The notes: generated by a model from the letters alone, not told the origin. A stretch of 64,000 nucleotides of DNA from Paraburkholderia aromaticivorans (GCF_012689525.1 NZ_CP051515.1:372001-436000), one strand, 5' to 3'. Numbered from the stretch's first letter, positions 26,702-35,387 are shown. Program-made: numbers and translations.

Positions 26702-28288
26702 ATGTGGGTAGCTATCCGAAACGCGGCCCTCGGGTTGCTGACATGTTTCGCCTTGGGGGCGTGTGCCAATGCGCCTGCCGACTCCCGATGCGGCGAAGCG
26801 TGCAATTCCCGCGGCCAGCTTCTCGATCATCACGTCACGTTAAAGCAAAGCGCCGCGGAGTTTGCGAAATTGCTCGCGTCGAGCGCGGGCGGCCAGCAGC
26901 TTGCGCGGATTGCCGGCGCGCCCGCGTGCGGCGTCGAGATCGTAAGCTTTCGCTACCGGACCCTCGGTGGCGCGGGCGAACCCACTCACGCGAGCGGCGC
27001 GTTGATGATCCCGTCGGGAAGTTCGGCGGCATGCAGCGGACCGCTTCCGCTGATGCTCTATACACACGGCACCACCGCGTATCGCAACTACAACCTCGCC
27101 GATATCACGCGAACGGACCCGGGCAACGGCGACGGCGCCGGGGAAGGCATCATCGTGGCGGCCATGTATGCGGCGCAAGGCTATATCGTGGTGGCGACCA
27201 ACTATGCGGGCTACGCCGGCTCCGATCTCCCGTACCACCCGTATCTCAATGCCGACCAGCAATCCGCCGATGTGATCGACTCGCTGCGGGCGGCGCGCGT
27301 GACGCTAGCCGACATGAAGCCGGAAGTCGGCACGCGCGAAAATGGCAAGCTGTTCGTCACCGGCTATTCGCAAGGCGGCTTCGTTGCAATGGCAACGCAT
27401 CGGGCGCTGCAGGCGGCCGGCGTCAAGGTGACCGCGTCCGCGCCGGGTTCGGGGCCGTACGCACTTGCCGCCACCGCCGACGCACTCATCGAAGGCGAGG
27501 TCAACCTGGGCGCGACGCTCTTCTCGACGCTAATCGTGACGGGCTATCAGCATGCTTACGGGAATATCTACCGCCAGCCCGGCGACTTCTACGAAGCGGC
27601 TTACGCGCCGGCTATCGAAACGCTGCTGCCGAGCCTGCAGCCGCTCAACACGCTGTTCACCACGGGCAAACTGCCGTCCGCGCATCTCTTCAGCAGCGTG
27701 CCGCCCACGCCGCAGTTCGCGTCGATGACGCCGCCTGCTTCGCCGCCGTTGACGCCGCCTGTCTTGAAACCGCTCTTTGCCGCGGGCTTCGGCAATGCCA
27801 ACCTCGTGCGCAACGCCTATCGCCTGACATTGCTGGAGGACGTCGCCGCCAATCCCGATGGTGCGTTTCCCAACCCGACCCTTGCGATGAAACCGGCAGC
27901 GAATCCGCTGCATCCGTTGCGCCAGGCGTTCAAGCGCAACGACTTGCGCAACTGGCTGCCGCGTGCGCCCGTTCTGATGTGCGGCGGCAAGTCGGATCCC
28001 ACGGTGTTCTTTTTCAATGCGCGCATCGAGCAGGCATATTGGCAGAACGCCAACGTGCCCGCGGGGCTCACGTCCGTGCTGGATGTGGACTCGCCCGTTG
28101 TCGGGCCCGACGATCCGTATGCGCGCGTCAAGCAGGGATTCGCGGGCGCGAAGGCAGAGGTCGCGAGTCAGGCCGTGGCCCGTGGTGCGACCGACGGCGG
28201 CGCGTCAGCGGTGCTGCGGGCCTATCACGGCGAACTGGTCGCGTCGTTCTGCATGGTGGCGGCGCGGGCGTTCTTCGCCCAGTTCTGA
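26702..28288 (+). CDS. Lipoprotein alpha/beta hydrolase, secretory-lipase-like
   Basis: 528 aa. A lipoprotein signal peptide with LGAC lipobox (Cys21) is followed by a hydrolase core: MLYTHGTTAYRNYN (oxyanion region), Ser223 in the elbow GYSQGGF, an Asp in GGKSDPTVFF and His in AYHGEL near the C-terminus. A long Pro-rich segment (PPTPQFASMTPPASPPLTPPV) lies in the middle. This is the pattern of LIP-type secretory lipases and tannase-like esterases anchored in a membrane. A GGAG-like Shine-Dalgarno precedes the ATG. It stands alone on its strand after the LysR gene. Substrate unknown. Confidence 0.82.
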   Translation: MWVAIRNAALGLLTCFALGACANAPADSRCGEACNSRGQLLDHHVTLKQSAAEFAKLLASSAGGQQLARIAGAPACGVEIVSFRYRTLGGAGEPTHASGALMIPSGSSAACSGPLPLMLYTHGTTAYRNYNLADITRTDPGNGDGAGEGIIVAAMYAAQGYIVVATNYAGYAGSDLPYHPYLNADQQSADVIDSLRAARVTLADMKPEVGTRENGKLFVTGYSQGGFVAMATHRALQAAGVKVTASAPGSGPYALAATADALIEGEVNLGATLFSTLIVTGYQHAYGNIYRQPGDFYEAAYAPAIETLLPSLQPLNTLFTTGKLPSAHLFSSVPPTPQFASMTPPASPPLTPPVLKPLFAAGFGNANLVRNAYRLTLLEDVAANPDGAFPNPTLAMKPAANPLHPLRQAFKRNDLRNWLPRAPVLMCGGKSDPTVFFFNARIEQAYWQNANVPAGLTSVLDVDSPVVGPDDPYARVKQGFAGAKAEVASQAVARGATDGGASAVLRAYHGELVASFCMVAARAFFAQF

Positions 28289-28375
28289 GCGCGTGCAAGG
28301 CTGAAATTTCACCCTAAGCGAGGGTCGCGAAGTGCGGCTATCATGCGCAGACAACGAATCTGGCGGGGAAAAACC

Positions 28376-28546
28376 GTGACGACCGAGTCCGTGACGAGAG
28401 ATGCGGTTCCTGCGAACTGCGTCCATAGCCACTTTAGTACGCACCACGAAGCGCCGCGCGCGCAGTTGCCCGCGTGGCGCGACCGTCTGGGCCATTTTCT
28501 CGATGTGCCCATTTACCGACAATCGAAGGAGATGAGAACGTGGTGA
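28376..28546 (+). pseudogene. Truncated AraC-family regulator remnant
   Basis: From GTG 28376 the frame reads VTTESVTRDAVPANCVHSHFSTHHEAPRAQLPAWRDRLGHFLDVPI: this matches the extreme N-terminus of AraC regulators with an AraC_binding_2 domain, where a Phe-Ser-Thr segment precedes the PRA..W motif. After about 50 residues the reading runs into YRQSKEMRTW and stops, overlapping the start of the next gene by seven bases. No HTH region is left, so this is a decayed regulator joined to the Shine-Dalgarno of the following amidase. Confidence 0.55.
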
Positions 28547-29781
28547 GGATCGATCCGGACCGGTTGCTGACCGATCTCAAGCGGCTACGCAGTTTCGGCG
28601 CCACCGGCCCAGGCGTCGTTCGGCTGGCGCTTTCGCCGGTGGATCTGGCGTCGCGCGAATGGCTGGCCGGGCGCATGACGGAGGCCGGGCTCGAGGGCGT
28701 GATCGACGGCGTGGGGACCGTGTTCGGACGCTCGCGCAAAAGCGGGCCCGCGCTCGTGATCGGCTCTCATACCGACACGCAGCCGACCGGCGGCTGGCTC
28801 GACGGCGCGATGGGCGTGATCTACGGCCTGGAGATTGCGCGCGCGCTCGCGGAAAACGAGTCGACGCGTCACTTCGCGGTGGACGTCGCATCGTGGATCG
28901 ATGAAGAGGGTACGTTTTCCGGCTTGCTCGGCAGCCGCAGCTTTGTGGGCGATAACGTCGACGAGGCGATTCGCGACGCCACGAATCGGCAAGGCCAGCG
29001 TCTCGAAGAGGTGCTCGCCACTGCGGGTCTGGCCGGGCGGCCGCGTGCGCGCTTCGAGCCGGGCCGGCAGGTCGCCTATCTCGAACCGCATATCGAGCAG
29101 GGCGGCCGGCTGGAAGCGGCTGGTAAGTCCGTCGGGGTCGTCACCACGATCGTCGGGCTTCGGGAATTGCGGCTGCGCTTCACGGGGCAGCGCAACCATG
29201 CCGGCACAACGCCCATGGCGATCCGGCGCGACGCCGGCGCGGCGCTGGTCGCCTTTATCCCGCAGATGAACGAAGCGTTCGCGCAACTCGCGGATGCCGA
29301 TACCGTCTGGACGGTGGGCCGCATCGACATCGACCCCGGCTCGCTGAGCGTCGTGCCTGGCGCGGCGGAGATGTCCCTGCAATTCCGCGACGCGAACGCC
29401 GCGCGTTTGCAGGCGATGGAAGACAGGCTCGCCGGGCTGGTACGGGACTTCAACGCGCGCGGCTCGGTGAGCGTCGCGCTGACGACCATCGACGAACCCA
29501 TGCAACCGGTGACCATGCACGCGGCGCTCGCGGACCATCTCGCCCGCGCCGCCGATGCGGTGGCACCCGGCCAATGGATCCGCATGCCGAGCGGCGCCGC
29601 GCACGACGCGCAGGTCATCGCCCGCTGCATGCCGGCTTGCATGATGTTCGTGCCGAGCATCGGCGGCGTGAGCCACGATTTCATCGAGGATACGGCCGAG
29701 GCGCACATCGTTCTCGGTTGCCAGGTCGCGGCCACGGCTGCCGCGGCGATTCTGGAGGAACAATGGGCGAAACGATCGTGA
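28540..29781 (+). CDS. M20 hydantoinase/carbamoylase family amidase
   Basis: 413 aa from GTG 28540, which has AAGGAG eight bases upstream; the open frame extends to 28474 but upstream residues overlap the AraC remnant. M20 landmarks: GSHTDTQPTGGWLDGAMGV and DEEGTFSGLLGSRSF (dinuclear metal site His, Asp, Glu), HIEQGGRLEAAGKSVGVVTTI, RNHAGTTPMAIRRDA (dimerisation-domain His) and RMPSGAAHDAQ (final metal His). These enzymes hydrolyse N-carbamoyl amino acids, allantoate or ureidoglycolate to release ammonia and CO2. It overlaps the following GNAT gene by 19 bases (coupled translation). The exact substrate is not decided by sequence. Confidence 0.92.
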   Translation: MVRIDPDRLLTDLKRLRSFGATGPGVVRLALSPVDLASREWLAGRMTEAGLEGVIDGVGTVFGRSRKSGPALVIGSHTDTQPTGGWLDGAMGVIYGLEIARALAENESTRHFAVDVASWIDEEGTFSGLLGSRSFVGDNVDEAIRDATNRQGQRLEEVLATAGLAGRPRARFEPGRQVAYLEPHIEQGGRLEAAGKSVGVVTTIVGLRELRLRFTGQRNHAGTTPMAIRRDAGAALVAFIPQMNEAFAQLADADTVWTVGRIDIDPGSLSVVPGAAEMSLQFRDANAARLQAMEDRLAGLVRDFNARGSVSVALTTIDEPMQPVTMHAALADHLARAADAVAPGQWIRMPSGAAHDAQVIARCMPACMMFVPSIGGVSHDFIEDTAEAHIVLGCQVAATAAAAILEEQWAKRS

Positions 29782-30644
29782 CGAACGTGAACGAACCGGC
29801 CGATTTCGTCGTGCGCACGATGTCGGCCGAGGACGTCGCGTTGGCGGTCGAATGGGCCGCGCAGGAAGGATGGAACCCCGGTCTGCACGATGCGGACTGC
29901 TTTCGTGCGGCCGACCCGGACGGGTTTTTCATCGGCGAATGGCGCGGCGAACCGGTGGCGTGTCTATCCGCTGTTGCGTACGGCGAGGACTTCGGCTTTA
30001 TCGGCCTATATATCGTGAAACCGGCGTTTCGCGGTCGAGGCTTCGGCATGCGCGTCTGGCAGCACGGCATGGACTATTTGCGAAACCGCAATGTCGGTCT
30101 GGACGGCGTGGTCGCTCAGCAAGCGAACTACAGGAAGTCCGGATTTCAGCTGGCCTATCGCAACATCCGCTTTCAAGGCGTTGCGCAAGACATCGCGCAG
30201 GGCGAGCCCGACGCGGACTTGCTGCATGCTTCGGCGCTGCCCTTCGAATCGTTGAACGACTACGATCGACAATGCTTTCCCGCGGCGCGCGAGCGCTTTC
30301 TCGCTGCCTGGCTCGCGCAGCCTGGCGCGCTTGCGCGAGTCGCCGTGCGCGACGGCCGGGTAGTGGGCTACGGCGTAGTGCGGCGTTGCCTGACGGGTTA
30401 CAAGATCGGCCCGCTCTTCGCCGATAACGACGAGATTGCCGGCCGCCTGTTCTCTGCGTTGACGTCGAGCATCGCGGGCGAGGTATTTTTCTTCGATGTG
30501 CCGGAGATCAACGTGGATGCGATTGCGTTGGCCGAGCGGCACGGCATGACGAGCGTGTTCGAAACCGCGCGGATGTACACGCGGGAGCAGCCCGCCATAT
30601 CTATTGAACGCGTGTTCGGCGTGACTTCGTTCGAGCTGGGCTGA
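29763..30644 (+). CDS. Tandem-GNAT acetyltransferase (YitH-like)
   Basis: 293 aa from ATG 29763, inside the 3' end of the amidase gene, with GGAGG upstream; the frame is open further upstream but that is a shadow of the amidase. Two GNAT-like halves: an N-terminal acetyl-CoA domain (FVVRTMSAEDVALAVEWAAQEGWNPG; LYIVKPAFRGRGFGMRVWQHGMDYL with the RGRGFG pyrophosphate loop) and a C-terminal acetyltransf_18-type domain (RCLTGYKIGPLFADNDEIAGRLFSAL). It probably N-acetylates an amino compound that its overlapping partner amidase produces or consumes. The link is inferred from overlap only. Confidence 0.88.
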   Translation: MGETIVTNVNEPADFVVRTMSAEDVALAVEWAAQEGWNPGLHDADCFRAADPDGFFIGEWRGEPVACLSAVAYGEDFGFIGLYIVKPAFRGRGFGMRVWQHGMDYLRNRNVGLDGVVAQQANYRKSGFQLAYRNIRFQGVAQDIAQGEPDADLLHASALPFESLNDYDRQCFPAARERFLAAWLAQPGALARVAVRDGRVVGYGVVRRCLTGYKIGPLFADNDEIAGRLFSALTSSIAGEVFFFDVPEINVDAIALAERHGMTSVFETARMYTREQPAISIERVFGVTSFELG

Positions 30645-30683
30645 TCACAGCACGATGATGCCTGGTTGTTTGTTTGTGCAACC

Positions 30684-30712
30684 ATCGGCGGTCCACGTCG
30701 CGAACCGCCGAT
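30684..30712. terminator. Terminator hairpin between convergent genes
   Basis: ATCGGCGGT (30684-30692) pairs perfectly with ACCGCCGAT (30704-30712) around an 11-base loop, in the 76-base gap between the GNAT gene and the convergent small-protein gene. Bidirectional structure without a clear T-run. Confidence 0.5.
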
Positions 30713-30720
30713 AACAAGCA

Positions 30721-31026
30721 CTATTTCCATTTCGAGCCGAGATTCTCCAGTCCGGCTTTCATCAGGTCCTCCGGCAACATTGCAATGCGCATCTCGCAGT
30801 CGGCGTTGAATTTCAGAAACCACGGCTCCGCCAGCGCGGGAATCGACGATGCGCTGTCGACATCCACCACGACCACTGCACCGCGAGCCCCGCTCTGCTC
30901 GGTGAAGTAGACGGCCTCCGGTTTTATCTCTTCCAGTATTTTCCCGATCACTTGCCCGGCGGTGCCATCACGCACCAGGGTGTTGAACGGTTCGTGCGGG
31001 ATTCGTATGTTGAGAAGCATGCGCAT
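30721..31026 (-). CDS. Small conserved protein, ferredoxin-like fold predicted
   Basis: 101 aa from ATG 31026, which has AGGAGG five bases upstream; a longer frame adds 25 residues without support. The sequence starts MRMLLNIRIPHEPFN and alternates strands and helices: VIGKILEEIKPEAVYFTEQ, GAVVVVDVDSASSIPALAEPWFLKF, ADCEMRIAMLPEDLMKA. This pattern is that of small dimeric alpha/beta-barrel (ferredoxin-like) proteins. No catalytic residue is evident. It is the second of two minus-strand genes after ogt. Function unknown. Confidence 0.75.
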   Translation of the reverse strand: MRMLLNIRIPHEPFNTLVRDGTAGQVIGKILEEIKPEAVYFTEQSGARGAVVVVDVDSASSIPALAEPWFLKFNADCEMRIAMLPEDLMKAGLENLGSKWK

Positions 31027-31155
31027 GTCATCCTCCTGGTTGACGCCCAAAGGGCTTCTTAAGGATAGGTGCTTTATGCGGACGGCAATGCGATCTATCA
31101 CGAAGCGTTCAACGCGACGCAGTGAGTCCGCTACCGCTGCGGACCCTGCATCCGG

Positions 31156-31788
31156 TTAATTTCCGAACAACGACGCTTGCGTGCCGCGGCTCGGCGCGTG
31201 GCGCGCGGGTTTCGTCTGAGCTTCGGATTTGACCTGAGCCTTGGTCTCGGTCTTTTCTTCAACCGCGAACATATCCGCTTGCCCGTCCGCGTCCGCTTCG
31301 AGCGAAGTCTGTCCAGCCTCGAGCGACAGCAGCAGCATCTTGTTCGCCAATCCCCCCGCAAACCCGGTTAATTCGCCAGACGCGCCGATCACCCGATGGC
31401 ACGGCGCCACGATGGAAATCGGATTTCTGCCGTTCGCCGCGCCGACCGCCCGCACCGCATTGACGTTGCCGATCTGCGTTGCGATTTCCGAGTAGCTGCG
31501 CGTCTGGCCGAACGGTATGGTCAACAGCGCGGCCCACACCTGCTTCTGGAAGTCCGTTCCCTGGAAGGTGAGCGGGAGGTCGAATTCATGCCGCGTGCCG
31601 GCGAAATACTCGTTCAACTGCCGTTCGGTCTCGATCAGCACAGGCCGGTCGTTTGCTTCGATCAGTTCGCCAAGACGCACCCGGTTTGGCTTGTCGTGCT
31701 CCCACAGAATGGCGGCGAGGCGCTCGCCGTTTGCAACGAGTTTCAACTGGCCGACGGGCGAGTCCATCAACTTGTAGGCGTATGTCAC
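31156..31788 (-). CDS. ogt: Methylated-DNA--protein-cysteine methyltransferase (Ogt-type)
   Basis: 210 aa from GTG 31788, which has AGGAGC close upstream; the frame is open for 44 more codons that lack similarity. It transfers alkyl groups from O6-alkylguanine or O4-alkylthymine in DNA to its own cysteine and is then inactivated. Landmarks: FQGTDFQKQVWAALLTIPFG, the helix-turn-helix region VNAVRAVGAANGRNPISI, active-site Cys in VAPCHRVIG and GFAGGLANKMLLLSLE. About 45 extra residues rich in Glu, Lys, Thr and Ala follow the catalytic domain (QADMFAVEEKTETKAQ...), a non-standard tail. Confidence 0.93.
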   Translation of the reverse strand: MTYAYKLMDSPVGQLKLVANGERLAAILWEHDKPNRVRLGELIEANDRPVLIETERQLNEYFAGTRHEFDLPLTFQGTDFQKQVWAALLTIPFGQTRSYSEIATQIGNVNAVRAVGAANGRNPISIVAPCHRVIGASGELTGFAGGLANKMLLLSLEAGQTSLEADADGQADMFAVEEKTETKAQVKSEAQTKPARHAPSRGTQASLFGN

Positions 31789-32080
31789 TTTGCTTGCTCC
31801 TGACTGGTTGGAGGCACAGATGCTGCAAGGCGAGTCTGCGAATACGCGCGCCAGGCGCGCCGAATATCCGACAGTGTGAGCCTCGTTCTCTCTGAAGGCG
31901 CTCCGAATCTTGCTGTCCAATTCCTCGCGACCGATGTCGGTCAGGCGGCTCGTTGTTCTGGACGGGACGATGCATTACTGTACAACCCTTTTCAACCGTT
32001 TTCGCGCCAGGCTCGCGACTCAGTAGAATTGATACCTTCGATATGAAGCGCACCGGCAACCGGACCTCTCTTCCACGACT

Positions 32081-33418
32081 GTGACGACGACACTTGATCA
32101 ATTGCGGGCCGGCCAGCTCGCGGGCACGCGCCGGCTGAAACTGGCCTGCGGCCTGACTGAATTTCCGCGCGAGATTTTCGACCTCGCCGACACGCTGGAA
32201 GTTCTCGACCTGTCGGGCAACGCGCTCACCTCGCTGCCCGACGATCTGCCACGTCTGCACAAGCTGCGCATTCTCTTCGGCTCCGACAACCCGTTCACCG
32301 AATTGCCCGAAGTGCTGGGACAGTGCTCGCAATTGAGCATGGTCGGCTTCAAGGCCAACCGCATTCGGCATGTATCCGGCAAAGCGCTGCCCCCGCAATT
32401 GCGCTGGTTGATCCTCACGGACAATGAGATCGAAGCGTTGCCTGTAGAAATCGGCGGCTGTACGCAATTGCAAAAGCTGATGCTGGCGGGCAACCGTCTG
32501 CGAACGCTTCCCGAGGAATTGGCCGCCTGTTCGCAGCTCGAATTGCTGCGTCTCGCCGCGAATCGGCTCAGTGGACTGCCTGCCTGGTTGCTGCGTCTGC
32601 CGCGGCTGTCCTGGCTGGCGTACGCCGGCAATCCGTTCAGCGAAGCGCTCGAAGCGGCGGCGTTGATCGACACGCCGAGCGCCGCGATTTCGTGGCATGA
32701 CTTGAAACTCGAAGCGCCGTTGGGCGAGGGCGCTTCGGGTGTCATCTATCGCGCGGAGCTTGCGGGTCGGCACGGCGCGTCCCGCTCTGTCGCGGTGAAA
32801 CTGTTCAAGGGCGCGGTCACGAGCGATGGTTTGCCCGACTGCGAAATGGCAGCCTGTATTCGCGCGGGCGATCATGCGAACCTGATCCCGGTGGCGGGGA
32901 AAGTGAAGGATCATCCCGCCGACACGCACGGTCTCGTGATGGAACTGATCGATCCGCAATTCACCAACCTCGCCGGTCCGCCGAGCCTCGAATCCTGCAC
33001 GCGCGATATCTATGACGCCGACACACGCTTCGATATGGCTTCAGCGTTCGGTATTGCGTATGGCATCGCGTCGGCGGCGTGTCATCTGCATGAGCAAGGC
33101 ATCATGCATGGCGATCTGTACGCGCACAATATCCTGTACGGCGGACAAGGGCGCGCGTTGTTGGGGGATTTCGGCGCGGCATCGTTCTATGCTTTGGGCG
33201 ATGGGAGCGTCGGCGTCGCGCTGCAGCGCCTCGAAGTCAGAGCCTACGGTTGTCTGCTCGAAGAGTTGCTCGAACGATGCGACTGGCCCGAGGCGCAGGC
33301 GAACATTCGGGCGCTCTTAGTGGAGTTGAAGGACAATTGCTTGAGCGAGGCGATCGGCAGCCGGCCGTTGTTCGATGAAATCACCGCGCGTTTGCTCGCG
33401 CTGATGGGCGATCGATGA
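32081..33418 (+). CDS. Leucine-rich-repeat protein kinase
   Basis: 445 aa from GTG 32081. Residues 15-200 are seven or more LRRs (LEVLDLSGNALTSLPDDLPRL; LEALPVEIGGCTQLQKLMLAGNRLRTLPEEL). Residues 207-445 form a protein-kinase-like domain: glycine loop LGEGASGVIYRAEL, Lys in SVAVKLFKG, HGDLYAHNIL with His343-Gly-Asp345 in place of HRD, and DFGAAS with Asp363. The HGD form is seen in kinases of the atypical/bacterial LRR group. No signal peptide or membrane helix is present, so it is cytosolic. The orphan sugar-binding-protein gene starts 79 bases downstream. Substrate unknown. Confidence 0.85.
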   Translation: MTTTLDQLRAGQLAGTRRLKLACGLTEFPREIFDLADTLEVLDLSGNALTSLPDDLPRLHKLRILFGSDNPFTELPEVLGQCSQLSMVGFKANRIRHVSGKALPPQLRWLILTDNEIEALPVEIGGCTQLQKLMLAGNRLRTLPEELAACSQLELLRLAANRLSGLPAWLLRLPRLSWLAYAGNPFSEALEAAALIDTPSAAISWHDLKLEAPLGEGASGVIYRAELAGRHGASRSVAVKLFKGAVTSDGLPDCEMAACIRAGDHANLIPVAGKVKDHPADTHGLVMELIDPQFTNLAGPPSLESCTRDIYDADTRFDMASAFGIAYGIASAACHLHEQGIMHGDLYAHNILYGGQGRALLGDFGAASFYALGDGSVGVALQRLEVRAYGCLLEELLERCDWPEAQANIRALLVELKDNCLSEAIGSRPLFDEITARLLALMGDR

Positions 33419-33497
33419 ACGGCGGGCAGCGCGATGGCCGCGTTTCGTCCGAGTGCAATACTGCGATTCGTCAGCGCGGCCCAGAAGGAGAGATTCG

Positions 33498-34487
33498 ATG
33501 ATGCAGAAGACGCCCCGAAGGAGGTCCTCCTGGGGGATGCGTCGCCGCGTGGTGTTTGCCGGCGCGCTGGCTGCGGCCGGCATCGGCGGCGCGGCAGATG
33601 CAGCGGTCACGCCGGGCAGCAAGCTCAAGATCGCGCTCGTGCTGAAGTCGCTTGGCGATCCATTCACGGTGGCGATGGCGAACGCCGCGCAGAACTACCA
33701 GCAGCATTACGCCTCGCAATTTGATTTGACGGTGCGTGGCACGGCCACCGAAAGCGAAACGGCTGGGCAGATCCGCATGGTCGAGGAGATGATCAAGGCG
33801 AAGATGAACGCGATCGTCATTGCCCCGACCGATTCGAAGGCGCTGACGGCGGTCGTCGCGCGCGCGATCAAGGCGGGCATCATCGTGGTCTCGATCGACA
33901 ATCCGCTCGACGAGGCGTTTCAGGACGCGGCCGGCATTTCCGTGCCGTTCGTCGGTCCGAACAATCGCAAGGGCGCCCAGCAGGTGGGCAATTATCTGGC
34001 GGAGCGGCTCAAGGCGGGCGATCAGGTGGGCGTTATCGAAGGCAGTTCAGCCGATCGCAATGCACAGCAACGCACCGACGGTTGCAGGGATGCAATGAAC
34101 GCGGCGGGCATCAACATCGTCGCCGTTCAGGGCGGCGAGTGGGAGTATGGAAAGGGCCGCGACGCCGCCTCGAAGATGCTCAGCGATCATCCGCAGATCC
34201 GCGGGCTGCTGTGCGGCAACGACAATATGGCAATGGGCGCGGTCGACGCGGTTCGCGATGCGGGCAGAACCGGCGGCGTGTACGTCACCGGCTACAACGA
34301 TATCGATGCGATCAAGCCGTTGATCGCCGATGGCCGCGTGCTCGCCACGATCGATCAGTTCGCCGCGCGGCAAGCCGTATTCGGCGTCGACGTGGCCTTG
34401 AAGGCGGTGACCGAACAGAGGAAGCAGAGCGAATTGTCGAGCGTGATCGAAACGCCGCTGCAACTCGTTACGGCCGCGAATCACTAA
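33498..34487 (+). CDS. Sugar ABC transporter substrate-binding protein (ribose-type)
   Basis: 329 aa from ATG 33498 with AAGGAG seven bases upstream. A twin-Arg-like/basic N-terminus (RRRSSWGMRRRVVFAGALAAAGIGGAADAA) is an export signal with cleavage near residue 35. The mature part is a type-I periplasmic-binding fold: KIALVLKSLGDPFTVAMANAAQNY, MVEEMIKAKMNAIVIAPTDSKAL, GIIVVSIDNPLDEAF, IRGLLCGNDNMAMGAVDAVRDAG, VTGYNDIDAIKPLIADGRVLATIDQ. It captures a sugar for an ABC importer of the ribose/galactose/rhamnose type, but no permease or ATPase gene is adjacent. The LRR-kinase gene ends 79 bases upstream on the same strand. Confidence 0.92.
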   Translation: MMQKTPRRRSSWGMRRRVVFAGALAAAGIGGAADAAVTPGSKLKIALVLKSLGDPFTVAMANAAQNYQQHYASQFDLTVRGTATESETAGQIRMVEEMIKAKMNAIVIAPTDSKALTAVVARAIKAGIIVVSIDNPLDEAFQDAAGISVPFVGPNNRKGAQQVGNYLAERLKAGDQVGVIEGSSADRNAQQRTDGCRDAMNAAGINIVAVQGGEWEYGKGRDAASKMLSDHPQIRGLLCGNDNMAMGAVDAVRDAGRTGGVYVTGYNDIDAIKPLIADGRVLATIDQFAARQAVFGVDVALKAVTEQRKQSELSSVIETPLQLVTAANH

Positions 34488-34558
34488 AAATGCGAGCCGT
34501 CGCAAGGCCGCTGCGAACGTGAGCGGTCTCACGCTCGCATCAGCCCATGCCACGTCGA

Positions 34559-34990
34559 TTATTCCGCCTTGACCTTGCGCGGCTTGGTCGCTTTTTCGAG
34601 TTTGTTGTATTCGAACTCGGGCACCGACTTCAGCGCATCCTTCGTCGCGCCCGCAAGGAACAGGTTGCCGTCGCGGATCTCGAAGTGATCGACCGGGATC
34701 GCCACATAGTGCTTGCCCATGCCGAGGAAGCCGCCCACCGACACGACCGCATACGTCGCCTTGCGGTCCGGCGAAATGATCACGTCATAGATGCTGCCGA
34801 TCTTGTCGTTCAGATCGTTGTAGACCGGCTCGTCGACGAGCGCGCGCCGCACGCTCCAGCCCTTCAGCAGCGCATTGGTTTGCTCGACCGTGCCGCCGAG
34901 CGGTTGCAGTCCGGCAATCTGCGCGTAGGCGCCTTGTGACGCGCAGATCGCGGCGAGGGCGGTCGCGCAGATCAGTGTTCTTGCTTTCAT
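34559..34990 (-). CDS. PRC-barrel domain protein, exported
   Basis: 143 aa from ATG 34990 with AAGGAG upstream; a longer frame is a shadow. Signal peptide MKARTLICATALAAICASQGAYAQ, then a PRC-barrel domain: WSVRRALVDEPVYNDLNDKIGSIYDVIISPDRKATYAVVSVGGFLGMGKHYVAIPVDHFEI. PRC-barrel proteins in photosynthetic or stress contexts are periplasmic and bind cofactors or other proteins; here it is probably a stress-related periplasmic protein. A Lys-rich C-terminus (KLEKATKPRKVKAE) follows. It is divergent from the GT9 glycosyltransferase gene. Confidence 0.88.
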   Translation of the reverse strand: MKARTLICATALAAICASQGAYAQIAGLQPLGGTVEQTNALLKGWSVRRALVDEPVYNDLNDKIGSIYDVIISPDRKATYAVVSVGGFLGMGKHYVAIPVDHFEIRDGNLFLAGATKDALKSVPEFEYNKLEKATKPRKVKAE

Positions 34991-35387
34991 CTTCGGCTCC
35001 TTGTTGTCTGTCCAGCAGTCAGCTTCATACCTCGGTATGGGCAAGCACGTGACGTGCCCGGGCGGCGCCGCGGCTGGCCGCGGCCGGCCTGTTGATGGTG
35101 TTCGCCGGCCGCGCAAATCGCCGGGCGGTCGAGGCCTGCTGATAGCGAGGCGCAGAATCGGATGGCGTCCCCGGCGGCATTCGCTGGCGACGCGGCAAGA
35201 TCGACCGGCTGGATTCGACGCGGCGGACGCATACACAGTCCACGGCTCTGTACGCCCGGCCACAGAGCGCGTTGCGGCAACGATGCACAATCGGCGTGAT
35301 ATCCGGGCGGCGCCTGCGCCCGGCGCGCCTGCCGGCGCGAACCGATGCGCGGCGACGGCGACCGCCACCTGCCGCATTGGAGAAACA
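34991..35387. other. Divergent intergenic region, very GC-rich
   Basis: About 400 bases between the PRC-barrel and GT9 genes. No gene is supported; open frames here are GC-driven. A perfect palindrome GCACGT-G-ACGTGC lies at 35045-35057, and several GGCCGCGG-type dyads follow at about 35070-35090. These may be regulatory, but nothing known is recognised. Confidence 0.4.

Noticed and set aside
26704..28317. Second plus-strand frame of about 537 codons over the lipase-like gene
   Set aside because: Arg-rich shadow; the other frame has a lipobox and a GxSxG elbow.
32098..32745. Antisense frame over the LRR part of the kinase
   Set aside because: Ser/Arg/Asn-rich mirror of a repeat region; no supporting signals.
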